From NCBI GenBank assembly GCA_036417435.1, contig CM070901.1, positions 11,816,001-11,880,000 on the forward strand: a stretch of 64,000 nucleotides of DNA, in the 5' to 3' direction. The position numbers were made by a program, and so were the translations under genes. This DNA is from Inia geoffrensis. Its lineage: Eukaryota > Chordata > Mammalia > Artiodactyla > Iniidae. Positions 22,081 to 34,068 of the stretch are shown piece after piece. How positions within the stretch are numbered: the stretch's first letter is position 1; every line of letters starts with the position of its first letter. The notes beneath the pieces are model-generated. The model made no database searches. It was given only the letters and a program-made list of their open reading frames with translations, and was not told the origin of the DNA.

Positions 22081-22278
22081 TTTTTGCGTTACGTGGGCCT
22101 CTCCCTGCTGTGGCCTCTCCCATTGCGGAGCACAGGCTCTGGACGCGCAGGCTCAGCGGCCATGGCTCACGGGTCCAGCCGCTCCGCGGCATGTAGGACC
22201 TTCCCGGACCAGGGCACGAACCCGTGTCCCCTTGCATCGGCAGGCGGACTCTCAACCACTGCGCCACCAGGGAAGCCC
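22036..22278 (-). mobile_element. CHR-type SINE with (TTTA)n tail
   Basis: The minus-strand SINE body at 22085-22278 is nearly identical to the other CHR copies. Its A-rich tail has become a (TAAA)n microsatellite, seen on plus as (TTTA)n at 22036-22083. A 14-15 bp target-site duplication, ctctacatatcttta, lies at 22025-22039 and 22278-22292. Confidence 0.95.
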
Positions 22279-23134
22279 TCTACATATCTTTAAAAAATTT
22301 TTTGATTATCAATTTTTTGATAAGTTTAGTGATCATCCATCATCTCATATAGGTACAAAATTAAAGATATAGAAAAAAAAATCTGCCCACATGTCTTGTC
22401 TATAGCTGCATATTGTGTTTTATACTTATGCATAATTTTATCACTATAGTGATGAACATGTATGCAAGCATGTATAAATTCTTATCACTATATTGTTTAT
22501 TTTTGTTTGCTTTGGAATTAATTTTAAAAAGTATTGTATTCTATGTAGTCTATTTGGATTTGTTCTTTTCACTCAACATTATGTTTCCATGATTCATCCA
22601 TGTCACTATATCATAATATTCATTTTCCCTGTGGAATAATATTCCATATGGTGAAGATATCAAAATTTTATTTATCCACTTTTTCATTCATGGACGTTGA
22701 GTTTGTTTCTAGGTTTTGTTGTTAGAAGTAATGTCATCAGGAGCATTCTTACACACGTCTTCTGGTCCATTGCAGCAAGATTGAGTCATGTATATAAGTG
22801 CAATTTTTGGGTCACAGCTAATGAGGATGCTCAGCTTTACAAGATAATGCTGAATTGTTTACCAAAAAGTGATATCATTTAACATGCTCATTACTTAAGA
22901 ATAAGGAATCTCAGTAATGTGAAGCTCTCTAATATTTGATATTGTCAGATTTTATTTTATTTTATTTCTTTTCTGGTTAAATATTGTGAAATGGAAGCTC
23001 ATTGTGGTTTTATTTTGCCCTGATTAAACATGAGGCTGATGAGGCTGAATGATTCTTTTTCTGGTTATTTTTTCTGCTGGGGAAGACCTGCTTATGACAT
23101 TTGCTCATTTTTTTTTTTTAATGGGTTTACATGG

Positions 23135-23880
23135 TAGATTGTTTTAAAAATGACCCTCACAGTTTGTCTTATCCTAATGGCTTTTAAAAAATTAATTGAT
23201 TAATTTATTTTTGGCTGTGTTGGGTCTTTGGTGCTGCACATGGGCCTTCTCTAATTGTGGCGAGCGGGGGCTACTCTTTGGTGCAGTGCACGGGCTTCTC
23301 ATTGTGGTGGCTTCTCTTGTTGTGCAGCACCGGCTCTAGGCACGCGGGCTTCAGTAGTTGGGGCTTACTGGCTCTAGAGCGCAGACTCAGTAGTTGTGGC
23401 ACACGGGCTTAGTTGCTCTGCTGCATGTGGGATCTTCCCCATCCAGGGCTTGAACCTATTTCCCTTGCATTGGTAGGCGGATTCTTAACCACTGCACCAC
23501 AAGGGAAGCCCTCCTTATGGCTTTTAAAAGCCACCTCTCCCAACAAAAGTTAGTGTCTGTGTTTCCTCCCCTCCAGTCTGTGACCTACTTTGACACATAG
23601 AATGAGACAGAAGAGACAATGTATTTCTTCTGTGCCTAGGCTTAAAAAGCCCTTAGAACTTCCCTTTCCACTCTCTTGGAGCCCTAAGCCATCATGTAAA
23701 GAAGAGTGACTAACAAGGTGGATGGAGAAGCCACATGGAGAGAGGATCTAGGTGTGAGATTAAAGTGAGACTGTCCCAGCCAGTCAACCACTGAGCCACC
23801 CAAGTGCAGATGGCTGTGGCTCCTGTTTTGATCCGCAGCATTCTAGAGTGGTTTGTTATACAGGAGAAGATTATTAAAAC
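23135..23880 (+). mobile_element. MLT1-like LTR split by a SINE
   Basis: The left piece at 23135-23189 and the right piece at 23513-23880 form one LTR-like unit around the SINE at 23190-23512. The right piece has the mid-LTR 'gaagccacatggagagagga'-type block at 23730. Its 3' end is decayed and carries the 26 bp tandem duplication at 23873-23924. The exact MLT1 subfamily is uncertain. Confidence 0.55.
23190..23512 (-). mobile_element. Older, longer CHR-related SINE
   Basis: On the minus strand it starts 'gggcttcccttgtggtgcag' and has a tRNA-like promoter region, but its body is longer and different from the seven younger copies, with a repeated 'agttgtggcacacgggctta'-type segment. It is flanked by cctaatggcttttaaaa at 23173-23189 and ccttatggcttttaaaa at 23513-23529, a 17 bp target-site duplication with one mismatch. 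Confidence 0.9.
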
Positions 23881-23998
23881 ATTAGCTTCCTATTATATAT
23901 TAAAACATTAGCTTCCTATTATATATTCTTTATATATATATCATTTATATTACATATATTATATGTTATTTATATATATATACATATATATATACTAA
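23873..23998. repeat. 26 bp tandem duplication and AT-alternating tract
   Basis: The unit starting 'attaaaacattagcttcc' is present twice with no mismatch at 23873-23898 and 23899-23924. It is followed by alternating TA-rich DNA to 23998. Confidence 0.9.
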
Positions 23999-24786
23999 TA
24001 TTTTATGTTACATGTGTTGCCAATATTTTCCTAAGTTTATAGCTTGATTTTTTACTTTAAGATATTTTTGGATGAACAGAAGTTTTTGAACTTAATAGTG
24101 CCACATTTTAAATGTTTCTTTTCTTTAATAATGAAAACTTTCAAGTCCTGTTTAGGAAAACTTTTACCTGCCAGTATGAAAAATATACTCATCTATATTT
24201 TCCTCCAAACACTATAAAGTTTGTCTATGGAATTTCAAATTTTAAGCCATCTGGGGTGAATTATGGATACGTTGTGATGGAGGAATTCAATTTCATTCTT
24301 CTTTTCATATGGATACCAAATATTTGCTGCTCATTTTGCCACCTCAGCCCTAAATCAGAGTGGCGTATTTGGTGGATCTATTTCTGGATTCACTATTTTG
24401 TTCTATATGTCAATTTGCCTCTCCTTGTATACTTTTTACACTGTCTGAATTACTATAACTTAAGTCTCTGGATTTAGTAAAGGCTTTTCTTCTTCCACAT
24501 TTTTCTTCTTTGGAAAGATTTAAACTGTTTACAGTTCTTTGCTATTCTATATAAATTTTAGAATCAATGAGTGTGTAGATCAGTTTGAATCTGTAGAGAA
24601 GACATGACATTTTTATGATATTCATTCATTCTATCTCTCAATATGGGGTATATCTCATTGCTTTAGAGTTTCTGTGATTTTTCAGGAGATTTACAATTTT
24701 CTGCACACAGGTCTTGCACAACTTTTGTTACACTAACTTCTAGGTATTTAATTTTTCTTGATGTTTAAACTCCTAAGTGTTGTTGG

Positions 24787-24970
24787 TAGACTGATTTTTT
24801 AAATTTTTTAAAATTTAAAAAATTTTAATTTTAATTTTATATTGGAGTATAGTTGATTAACAATGCTGTGTTAGTTTCAGGTGTACAGAAAAGTGATTCA
24901 GTTATACATATACATGTATCTATTCATTTTCAAATTATTTTCCCATTTAGGTTATTACAGAGTATTGAGC
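24787..24970 (-). mobile_element. L1 3' tail, antisense, nested in older L1
   Basis: It starts with an AT-rich tail at about 24792-24838, then 'ttggagtatagttgattaac' and 'gtgttagtttcaggtgtaca', the reverse complement of an L1 3' UTR, and stops at 'cagagttc' near 24976. Short matching flanks (gactgatttttt and aactgatttttt) suggest the target-site duplication. Confidence 0.75.
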
Positions 24971-25420
24971 AGAGTTCTCTAAAACTGATTTTTTTGCATG
25001 TTTACTTACTATTTTATCTTATTTTCTTTAGTACTGATAATATGTCTGTATCTTCTCCTCACGTGAGCAATCACATCAACTGTAAATGATAATTAATTGA
25101 CCTCTTTCTAATTCTCATGCTTTTATGTTTCTCTTCCCCTTTGCTCTGTCACCTCCTACAATGTTGAATATAAGTAATGATAATGAACCAGTCCTTGTTT
25201 ATAAAAGAAATGCCTCTCACTATACTCATTTAGAGTTATATTTATTGAAAACATTTTTCACCTTATCTTTATCAGGTTAAACAATTTTCTCTGTATCCCA
25301 AATAGTCTAAAAATTTCTATCTAAGCATTTTTTTTAAAAAAAGATTAGTTGTCAAATTTTACCTTTTTTTTAACTTTTTAAACTTTTTTTAGTGAGATGA
25401 TCATAGGTCCTTTTCCTATA

Positions 25421-26506
25421 ATTTAGTCATTTTCTTAACCACCTGTTGATTTTTGAGTATAAGTTTTTTTTCATTTCTACAATGTTTTTGTTCAGTCTAT
25501 TTCCGAATCTATTTCTCACATTTTCTCTGTTGACTGTTGATTTAAGAAACTGCCTAATTTGTTTCTTTAAACACTTTATACATAGATATTTTATATTTTG
25601 TGAATGAGCTTCTAGACACAAATAATCCCTGGAGTTAAAACCATTTGTTTATTGTTTCTTTTAGAACTTCACTCATAGTTGCTGGGATTCTTGAGTGCTT
25701 GGTGATCTTTGACTGTGAGTGTACTTCTTTGACTAATCCTGTATGGGTTCTGGATCCTGTATTGAAGCTTTCTGACAGTGAAGATTTGTTTTTACTGCCG
25801 ACTCAATGAGTTATGTCTCAGGCTCAGTCTTCCTACCTTGTTGCTGTTCCGAGGTTTAGTGGCCTCAAACCAGTTATTAGGAATTCTTCCTGGGGCAACC
25901 TTGTCATTCCTGACTTCTTGTGAGCCCTGCAAAGCTCCACACAGCTCTCTGCATCCTTATTACTCAGACCTGGGTTACCAACCCAGGCAAAATACCCCGG
26001 GTTCTTTCTTGGCTGCGTTATCTCCTAGTTGTCCTGCTTCATGGCCTAGGATGTTTCCCACCCAAATAACTTTTATTTGTTTGAAGACAGTCCTTAATTT
26101 TAAGAAAGCTAAATGGATTTTTTAAAGGCTGACAAAGTGCTAATTGAAGGGGATTGAAGGAGAAGAATTGTAAGTATACCTGCCAGTATAATTTGGAAAG
26201 TGTACAATTTTAGCAAGTTGTAATTAATTTTCTATTATAAGCTTAAACCAAGAAAATGTATCTTTCACTGATGCTATATGGCCACTGGTGGCTGTCAGAG
26301 GGTTTGGGCCTTAGTGGTTACTCATATATGTCAACTGAAAGAAGCTCCTTTTTAATAAATGCTAATACGATTTTGGAAGGAGAGAGGAAAAAAAAATGGC
26401 TGGCCCCATGATGACACTTAAAGTTTTTGTCTAGATGTGATACATATCATTTCAGTTTGTGTTTTATTGGCAAAATAAAATCACATGGAAAGTGGGTAGA
26501 GATTTT
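25421..26506. other. Unassigned; possible old L1 5' region, antisense
   Basis: Positions 25640-26100 resemble the antisense of an old L1 or HAL1 5' region, but weakly ('gctgggattcttgagtgctt' block). The rest is AT-rich. No gene recognised. Confidence 0.35.
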
Positions 26507-26516
26507 CCATGTTTCT

Positions 26517-27917
26517 TTTTTTAATTGAAATATAGTTGATTTATAATGCTATATTACTTTCAGGTGTACAGCATAATGATTCAATATTTTTACAGATTAT
26601 CCTCCATTAAATGTTATTACAAGATAATGGCTATAACTCCCTGTGCTATACAATGTCTCCTTGTTGCTTATGTATTTTATACATAGTGATTTGTATCTCT
26701 TAATTCTATACCCTTAATTTGTCCCTTCCCCCTTCCCTCTCCCCTTTGGTAACTACTAGTTTGTTTTCTATGTCTGACTCTGTTTCTGCTTTGTATATAC
26801 ACTCATTTGTACTATTATTATTTTTTAAGTTTCACATATCAGTGATATCATATAGTATTTGTCTTTGTCTGATTTATTTCACTAAGCATAATATTCTCTA
26901 GGTCCATTCATGTTGCTACAAATGGCAGAATTCATTCTTTTTTATGGTAGAGTAATATTCCATTGTGTATATATACCAGATCTTCTTCATCCATTCACTT
27001 GTTAATGGGAAGTTAGGTTGCTTCCATATCTTAGTTACTGTAAATAGTGCTGCCATGAATCTTGGGGTGAATGTATTTTTTCGAATTAGTGTTTTCATTT
27101 TTCCTGGATATATACCCAGTAATGGAATTGCTGGATCATATGGTAGTTCTATTTGTAGTTTTTTTTAAGGACCCTCCATACTGTTCTCCATGGTGGCTGC
27201 ACAGATTTACATTCCCACCAACAGTTCAAGAGGGTTCCCTTTTCCCCACACCCTCTCCAGCATTTGTTGTTTGTAGACTTTTTGATGATAGCCATTTTGA
27301 CAGATGTGAGGTGATATTTCATTGTGATTCTAATTTATATTTCTCTGATGATTAGCAAAGTTGAGCACTTCTCATGTGCCTTTTGGCCATCTGTATGTCT
27401 TCTTTGGAGAGATGTTTATTTAGGTCTCCTGCCCATTTTTTGATTGGGTTTTTTTTTTTTTTTGATATTGAGTTGTATGAGCATGTTATACATTTTAGAT
27501 ATTAACCCCCTGTTGGTCATATTTTGCAAATATTTTCTCCCATTCAGTAGGTTGTCTTTTTTTTTTTTGCAGTATGCAGGCCTCTCACTGTTGTGGCCTC
27601 TCCCATTGCAGAGCACAAGCTCCAGATGCGCAGGCTCAGTGGCCATGGCTCACGGGCCCAGCCGCTCCGCGGCATGTGGGATCTTCCCAGACCAGGGCAC
27701 GAACCCGTGTCCCCTGCATCGGCAGGTGGACTCTCAACCACTGCACCACCAGGGAAGCCCAGTAAGATGTCTTTTTGCTTTGTTGATGATTTTCTTTGCT
27801 GTGCAAAAGTTTTTAAGTTTAATTAGGTCCCATTTGTTTATTGTTGCTTTTATTTCTTTTGACTTAGGAGACAGATCAGGGCCCAAATAAACAAAATAAG
27901 AAATGAAAAGAGAAGTC
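26517..27917 (-). mobile_element. 5'-truncated L1, antisense, holding a SINE
   Basis: The plus strand reads as reverse-complement L1: T-rich start at 26517, UTR blocks to 26900, then the end of ORF2 (minus-strand frame around 26920-27098 with an EYYSTIKKNE motif, typical of the L1 ORF2 C terminus), then further ORF2 to about 27890. Target-site duplication ccatgtttct at 26507-26516 and 27918-27927. It is interrupted by a CHR-type SINE at 27561-27760. ORF2 has stops and frame breaks. Confidence 0.9.
27561..27760 (-). mobile_element. CHR-type SINE nested in L1
   Basis: Full-length body on the minus strand with its A tail shown as T on plus. Imperfect target-site duplication: agtaggttgtctttt at 27546-27560 and agtaagatgtctttt at 27761-27775. 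It is therefore younger than the surrounding L1. Confidence 0.95.
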
Positions 27918-27927
27918 CCATGTTTCT

Positions 27928-29054
27928 GAAGTGACAGCACTACACGCTTGTAACTAATCCTAGTGGATAGAATATTCTATCCTTCACTCATACATAATAT
28001 ACTGACCCCTATTCAAGGAAGACAACCCAAAAATCCATCACGGTAATTTATCATATTCCATGTTCAAGCTATTGGGAAAATCTCATATCTGGTCTAAGTC
28101 TGGAAACTTATGAACTAAGAAGACAAATATCAATAATATACTCTCCACAAACTCAGTAAAATGTGGTAGATTTGGGACAGGATAACCACAGTAAACGCAT
28201 GCCTTTTTAGAAGAAATCATTGGAGCCATACAGCAGTCCCTCTTCATAACAATAGTGAAATTCCAGCTGACAAATATTGGGCAGAGCACTTATTCTCATA
28301 TCCTAGAAATGGAAAATTTTCTTAGATTAGGCTCAGGTTCTACTTCCAGCGAATATCTTCCTAGTTCATTCTTTACCTCAGCTTGTCTTCATGCAGAGCT
28401 TTTTTTTTTTTTCCTTTTTAATTATCTTCTCAGTTCTATGTTTTTGGGCTGAGCCTCTTCCTCAACCTGCTTTTGAACAAAGAAGATAGGAGGCTCAAGG
28501 AAGAGTTTTAAATACTGACTAGTTATATTTTCTCTTAATCCAAGATTGTGGTTCTTTATTCATCAGTGCAACTGTCTCAGAAACTTGCTAGGTGTATTAA
28601 TTATTTTTGATTTCCGTCAGTTGCGTGTGCTGAAAACCACAACCCCTGTTCTTTGGAGACATAATTAAATAACTAAATTGTGTGTAACTTGAACATATTG
28701 GGTCTCCTTTCTTTTCTTTTCCCTTAGACAGTTGTTTTGCTGAAAAGATTTTCTGGGTACCATCTTCATCTAGTCACAGTTATTAAACATGGGTGTGGCA
28801 GCTACACCATTTATTTTATCCTAAACAGGAGGCTGAGATTTGATACCTCTTTGTGGCGAAAAGCATTTCTTAATTGGATTTTTGACCATTTAAGTTTAAG
28901 AAGTTGTCTCTCCAGCCTGTAAGTCTCTGAATTTCTGCTTTCATACTGGCCGACTCTTTTCAGAGCTAATTTATTTCTTTGCAGTACCTTGTTTAATGTA
29001 GTCAATAGTTACAAGCCTATGCTCTTAAATTCTCTTTGTCAGCCTCTGCATTCA
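27928..29054. other. Unassigned DNA
   Basis: No gene or repeat family recognised. It contains short T runs (28401-28412) and open frames without recognisable domains. Confidence 0.45.
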
Positions 29055-29237
29055 GCAGGTCACCTGTATTGGTAAATAACATTTTATTAGAATACAGACA
29101 CACCTATTTGTTTACATATCATTTATGGCCAGTTTCTTGCTATGATGGCAGAGCTGAGTAGTTGTGACAGACACCATAGGGCCCACAAAACCTGACACAC
29201 ATCTAGTCCTTTACAGAAAAGTTTGCCAACCTCTGAT
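29055..29237 (+). mobile_element. MER1-type hAT-Charlie fragment
   Basis: The 3' end 'cctttacagaaaagtttgcc' followed by 'aacctctg' is the characteristic end of this group, and the interior has 'cagagctgagtagttgtgac'. The left TIR is lost. Non-coding. Confidence 0.7.
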
Positions 29238-30879
29238 CTAGAGCTATATACTTATTACAGGCAAGTGGTTTACTACATTTTTGCCACTGCATAACATAAA
29301 TAGCTCTGATATCTTTCATCAAATAAGATGAAAGCTGTGAACTGGCCATTTATTTTACTCATATTAAAGTTATTGATAGTATTGTAAAGAGCAGATTCAA
29401 TGGAGGAGCTAAGTGAAAACAGTCTATCAATGAGGAGAAATATTAAGTTAAAAGTGAGGATGGCAGAGAAATTGTTGGCTATTTGAGGAAAGAAGAGAAA
29501 ATGTAAAATAGTTGTCTATAATAGTGTAAGTTTAAACAGAAGAGGAAAGTAGATATGATTTCCAGGAAGCATTAAAATACATTTGAGTGTCACAGTAATA
29601 AATTAATGTGAAAACAGTCAGCATGGTTTTAAGTCTTACTTCAACTATGTTCAACAATACTGTACAATTGTATTATAAGCAGAGAATTGGATTTTATAAG
29701 CATTGTGGTGGAATATGTGCTCAATTGTTACATTTGGGTCAAAAGATTGTTGCATTTACGTTATTAGAGGGAATAGGCTGAGACACAAAAAGCTGACGAC
29801 CATTGATGGAAGAACTTAATATTTTTCTTATTATAAAAAGAAATTTACACCCATATGATATCTCTGGAAATAAAGGTTTTAGCACCCAAAATAAACTGGG
29901 GTTATATTTTGTTAACTCTTTTGCCCAGTGCTGAAATTTATATTATGAATACTTTAGATGCTCAATATATGTTAATTGACATTTATATATAAATATATTT
30001 ATTTATATATATTTATATATATATAAAATAACTTAAGCAAATAAGTTAAAATTCCCTTAAATTTTAATTTGAAAAATTAAATCCATGTTATATTCCAAAC
30101 TTAACACCTTGCTAACAACAAAGAGCAGAGAATTACAAAGATCGCTTTTTTTCATGACAGCTGCCCTGAATATAATTTTGCTACAATTTCTCTATAATTT
30201 CTCTTTATGAAAAATGAGCTGCTTAGGGGGCTTGTGGAATGCTCCAATTAATATTAACTTATATAATATTTAAAAGGATCTCTCTGAGTTCAGTTAATTA
30301 TTATCTTTCTGATTCCACTCAATCATATTTCATTTTGGGAGGTCAACAGTAGCAGCCTATCAACGGCATTAAACCACCCTTAATTCATGATAATCATAGA
30401 TTAAATTTCTTCTCCTTAAAAGAAACTCTCACTTTTAAAAAGGGATGTTTTTGTATCCACTGAAAGTCCTGCACAAATTTTGTATTTGAAAAAGGAAAGT
30501 AACTATACATTTAGCCAATTGAAAGAATTGTATAGCTGTAAATTTGTCTATTTCATTTTTTCTGTCTTATATTCCAAGTTATTATTTCTCTTATATTCCA
30601 TATTATTATTAATAATTCCAAATTATTAACCTTAACAACACTTGAGTTTGTCATTATGAATTGAAAGTAATAAATATGAAGCTATTCATGATTTAGGTAA
30701 TAAGTACATAGTCAATGCCCTATAGATGAGATTATAATTCCCATGTGCCCTATTCATGTATGATATATCCAAAGACTGAAAAATCAAAAGAGGAAAAGTA
30801 CAAATATATCATGCAGTTTAATAATATAAACTGAATTTTGTGTAATGTGTCTATTTCTGTTTTCTTTTTCTCTTCATTG
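29238..30879. other. Unassigned AT-rich DNA
   Basis: No gene recognised. It includes an alternating TA stretch at 29985-30025 and the direct-repeat-like text at 30575-30630. Confidence 0.5.
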
Positions 30880-31500
30880 CTGGCTGTATATTGTTGACTT
30901 TTTACCTGCTTTGCACACTTTTATGATATACTGGACATCCTGATGAAGGAACCACAGAGGCTCTGAGAAGGTTATGTTTTCTTGGTGTCACCTCTTTCCT
31001 CTGTTAGGCAGACAGGATGTGGTCCATTCACCTCAGTGTAGTCAGGCATTGGGTTGGCCTGGGACTCATTTACATTTTGTGAATGTTGGGTTGCACCTGG
31101 GTGTGGCCTACGATTTCTTAGTGAGTGCTGGGCACATCTCCATGTCAATAGCACTGAAAGACAGAGGGAGATACAGCTCTGCCCTTTACAGGTTCCCAGA
31201 TCCAGTTCTCCATCCACCTTACTCTTCAGCCTCAAAATTTGGCAAATGCCTTGAACAGCAAAACAACAGAGCGTTTGGGGCAGGCCCACTCCCTCTAGCA
31301 GGTATTTTCTTTTCTAACCACCACAATACAGGGGGAATTTTCACTCTGTGTTCTAGAAGCTATTGACCTCGCTCCATAATTTCTTGTAAGGCCTTGAAAC
31401 TCAGCAAAAACCTTATAGAAAAAAGCAGCTGTATGTTTGAGGCCTCTCAAATTTTCCATATTGTACTTTGTATCCACAGGGCTGCCAAAAGCCCCATTGT
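30880..31500 (-). mobile_element. Possible old L1 5'-region, antisense
   Basis: This less AT-rich block has 'tatactggacatcctgatga' near 30927 and pyrimidine-rich text resembling antisense L1M/HAL1 5' sequence. The match is weak. Open frames occur on both strands with no recognisable domain. An unrecognised exon or LTR cannot be excluded. Confidence 0.3.
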
Positions 31501-32334
31501 TTCCTCTTTCCCCATTGAACCTTTTTCATGAGCCTATTTTGTTTAATTTGATAATTTAAGTATCATGCAAAACCAACAATTAAGTCCAAAGTGTAGTTTT
31601 TTTTCTGCCCCTCCTCCTCATAGACAATTTCTGACAACTTGCAATGACATAGTACAGTTCCTTCAGGGATAAACACATGTATATCACAAAAGGTACAAAG
31701 CTAATGAGTATTGCAAGTTAAAGTATTTTATATCATATATAATATTTTAATTTGAAAGGATGCTCATTTATTGAGAACTTTTAAACAAATAGCATCTGTG
31801 CTTAAAACATAGGTGTTCTTGAAATTTTAACATCTTATTTTTCCTGTTTTGCATCAGAACCTTCTGTTACATATATGTGAGAGAGAATTTTTAGGTATTT
31901 ATAATTGCACTTCTGCATTTTAAACCAAGGAGTGTTTTAACAGTATGGAGGGAAAAGAGTGTAACAAAAACAGCCAGCTGTTGGCCTTTCAATTAAGAAA
32001 ACAATGTCTCAACATAGTGACAATGAACCAACAATCCCAATCCAATCTCAACAAAAGAGCAAACAAAGCAAAAACTGTAACAGATGCTGTTTTCAATATT
32101 ATCAAGCACTCTGTATAGAAGAAACTCCCTTGAAAATTTAGCAGAGAGTACATGCCAATTTTTGATTAAGTCAGATTTTCCTCAGGTCTCGAGAGCTCAA
32201 GCAGGAAATCTACTTGCCCCTGTGGTACTAGAACTAGAAGCAGTGATCAGTGATTCAAAGGAAATAAAACCCTGAATCCAGATTGCTATAGGGCAAACTA
32301 TAAAACTTTCAAGGAAAGTTTAAGTGTACGCATT
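31501..32334. other. Unassigned AT-rich DNA
   Basis: No gene, RNA or repeat family recognised. Confidence 0.5.
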
Positions 32335-32348
32335 AAAAAGCCTTTTCT

Positions 32349-32552
32349 GGGGCTTCCCTGGTGGTGCAGCGGTTGAGAGTCCTCCTGCCGACGCAGGGGA
32401 CACGGGTTCATGACCCTGTCCGGGAGGATCCCACATGCTGCGGAGCAGCTGGGCCCGTGAGCCATGGTCGCTGAGCCTGCGCGTCCAGAGCCTGTGCTCC
32501 GCAACGGGAGAGGCCACAACAGTGAGGCCCTCCTACCGCAAAAAAAAAAAAA
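32349..32552 (+). mobile_element. CHR-type SINE
   Basis: Plus-strand copy beginning 'ggggcttccctggtggtgca' with A and B boxes and an A13 tail. Target-site duplication aaaaagccttttct at 32335-32348 and aaaaagccctttct at 32548-32561, one mismatch. Confidence 0.95.
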
Positions 32553-32561
32553 GCCCTTTCT

Positions 32562-33059
32562 TTACATATGATGAAACAACACTTTACTACCTACCCAGCA
32601 AACAATAACTTTCAACATTTCTAATGCATTTTGATTTCTGCCTACTTAGTAGAATCAACATGATTCTACAGCAACGATTTTAGTGGAAAGTTTCACCTAC
32701 TTGCTCCTTCATTTAATGCAGTGCCTTTTAACATGTTGTATTGTGTGTGTGTGTGTGTGTGTGTATAATTATTTAAGGATCTAATTAAAGTTAAGGTTAC
32801 TCACTGGAGAGAAATGCACATTTGAACTAACAAAGCTTTATGTAAAATTATATGGAACTTCATGAACCTTAAAATTTATACCTGGTCTCTAAAAAAAGCA
32901 AGGACCTGAGGATAAAAAGAAAAACTTCCTTATAGGCCCCTGCAGATATGAGGACTTATTATGATATAAAGGTCACATTTCAAATCAGAAAAGACGTTCA
33001 ATAAATGATTCTGGGAAACGTTTAGGAAAGCATATCCATTAAGTCTCTACCTCACACTT
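32562..33059. other. Unassigned AT-rich DNA with (TG)n
   Basis: A (TG)n microsatellite of about 11 units lies at 32742-32764. Nothing else was recognised. Confidence 0.6.
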
Positions 33060-33850
33060 CCAAACATAATTCCTGATGTATTAAAGATCATAAATATTTT
33101 ATTTTAACAAAGGAAAATATGGAAGACAAAATATATGCCCTTGGCCAAGATAGGAATCTTTCAAGAACATGTGAAAAACTAAAGCCATAAAGGAAATATA
33201 ATAAATCTGAATAAATAAAAATTGTATAGCTCCTCATCGGAAAAAATGACCACAAACAAATTTTAAAGACTATTGACCCTGAAGGAGAAAATATTTGCAA
33301 TATTATAATAGCCAAGTGATATCCAGAATATAATGACAATATGATTATTCTCAAAAGAAAAATAAGCAAAGATTTAAATCAGGTATTTCATAGAAGCATA
33401 AATATAAATGAACATTAAGAATAAAAAAGATAATTGATTCTATTAATTATTAGGGAAATCAAATTAAAACAACTGTGAAAGAGCATTATTTTTACCCGTC
33501 AAATTCTCAAAATTAGAAGTTAAATATTTACTATTGGTATGTATGTGGGAAAAGAGAAAACCTTACAATTAGATAATGGCTTTATATATAGATATAGATA
33601 TTTTTGTGGCCATTTTTGTGATGGTTATAAAATTAAGAAGAATACATATACTTTGGCTTAGAAATTCTGTTAGTGAGATCTACACTAGAGAAACCTTGCA
33701 TACTTGCTTGATATTTTCATAAAGAAGCTCATTGCAGTATATTTTCTAATGACCAACCTGAAATCAACCTAAATGTCCATAAATTGAAGTCATATAGCAT
33801 AAACTATGCTTCAGTCTATGCTGCAGTTAGAAAATAGAGGTAGGTTCGTG
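33060..33850 (+). mobile_element. Old L1 ORF2 / 3' fragment
   Basis: The sequence follows L1 ORF2 order in sense, with blocks such as 'gccaagtgatatccagaata' at 33311 and 'gacattaag'-type text, to the 'cctaaatgtccataaattga' block at 33768. It is heavily mutated, with no open frame. Confidence 0.6.
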
Positions 33851-33864
33851 TTACTAGACATAGA

Positions 33865-34068
33865 TGGATTTTGAACTGCATGGGTCCACTTATATGCAGA
33901 TTTTTTTCAATAAATATTAGAGTGCTACATAACCCATAGTAGGTTGACTCCTAGGATGCCAGGGAACAGTGCATAAGGAGTGCCTACTATAAAGTTATTT
34001 GGGGATTTTTGGTTGGGGGTTTGGCACCACTAACCCCTACGTTGTTCTAGACTCAATTGTATATTAAA
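33865..34068 (+). mobile_element. MER2/Tigger1-like element
   Basis: The left end has 'tttgaactgcatgggtccac' and the right end has 'aacccctacgttgttctaga' followed by 'ctcaattg', which is the complement of the MER2 terminus. It is internally deleted to about 200 bp. Confidence 0.7.

Larger units (their letters stand above)
22480..25420 (-). mobile_element. Old L1 ORF2, antisense, three-times interrupted
   Basis: The plus strand reads as the reverse complement of L1 from its 3' end into ORF2. 22480-23130 covers the C-terminal part ('gaataatattccatatggtg' at 22636). 23985-24786 and 24971-25420 continue upstream into the reverse transcriptase region (for example 'gtgtgtagatcagtttgaat' at 24571). 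It is interrupted by an MLT1-type LTR (23135-23880), which itself holds a SINE, and by a younger L1 tail (24787-24970). No open frame of useful length remains. Confidence 0.7.

Noticed and set aside
24112..24477. 121-codon open frame on plus, rich in aromatic residues
   Set aside because: It is the antisense of L1 ORF2 and reflects the A-rich L1 sense strand.
30974..31366. 130-codon open frame on plus and 105-codon frame on minus
   Set aside because: No recognisable domain, overlap on opposite strands and a probable origin in old L1 5' sequence.
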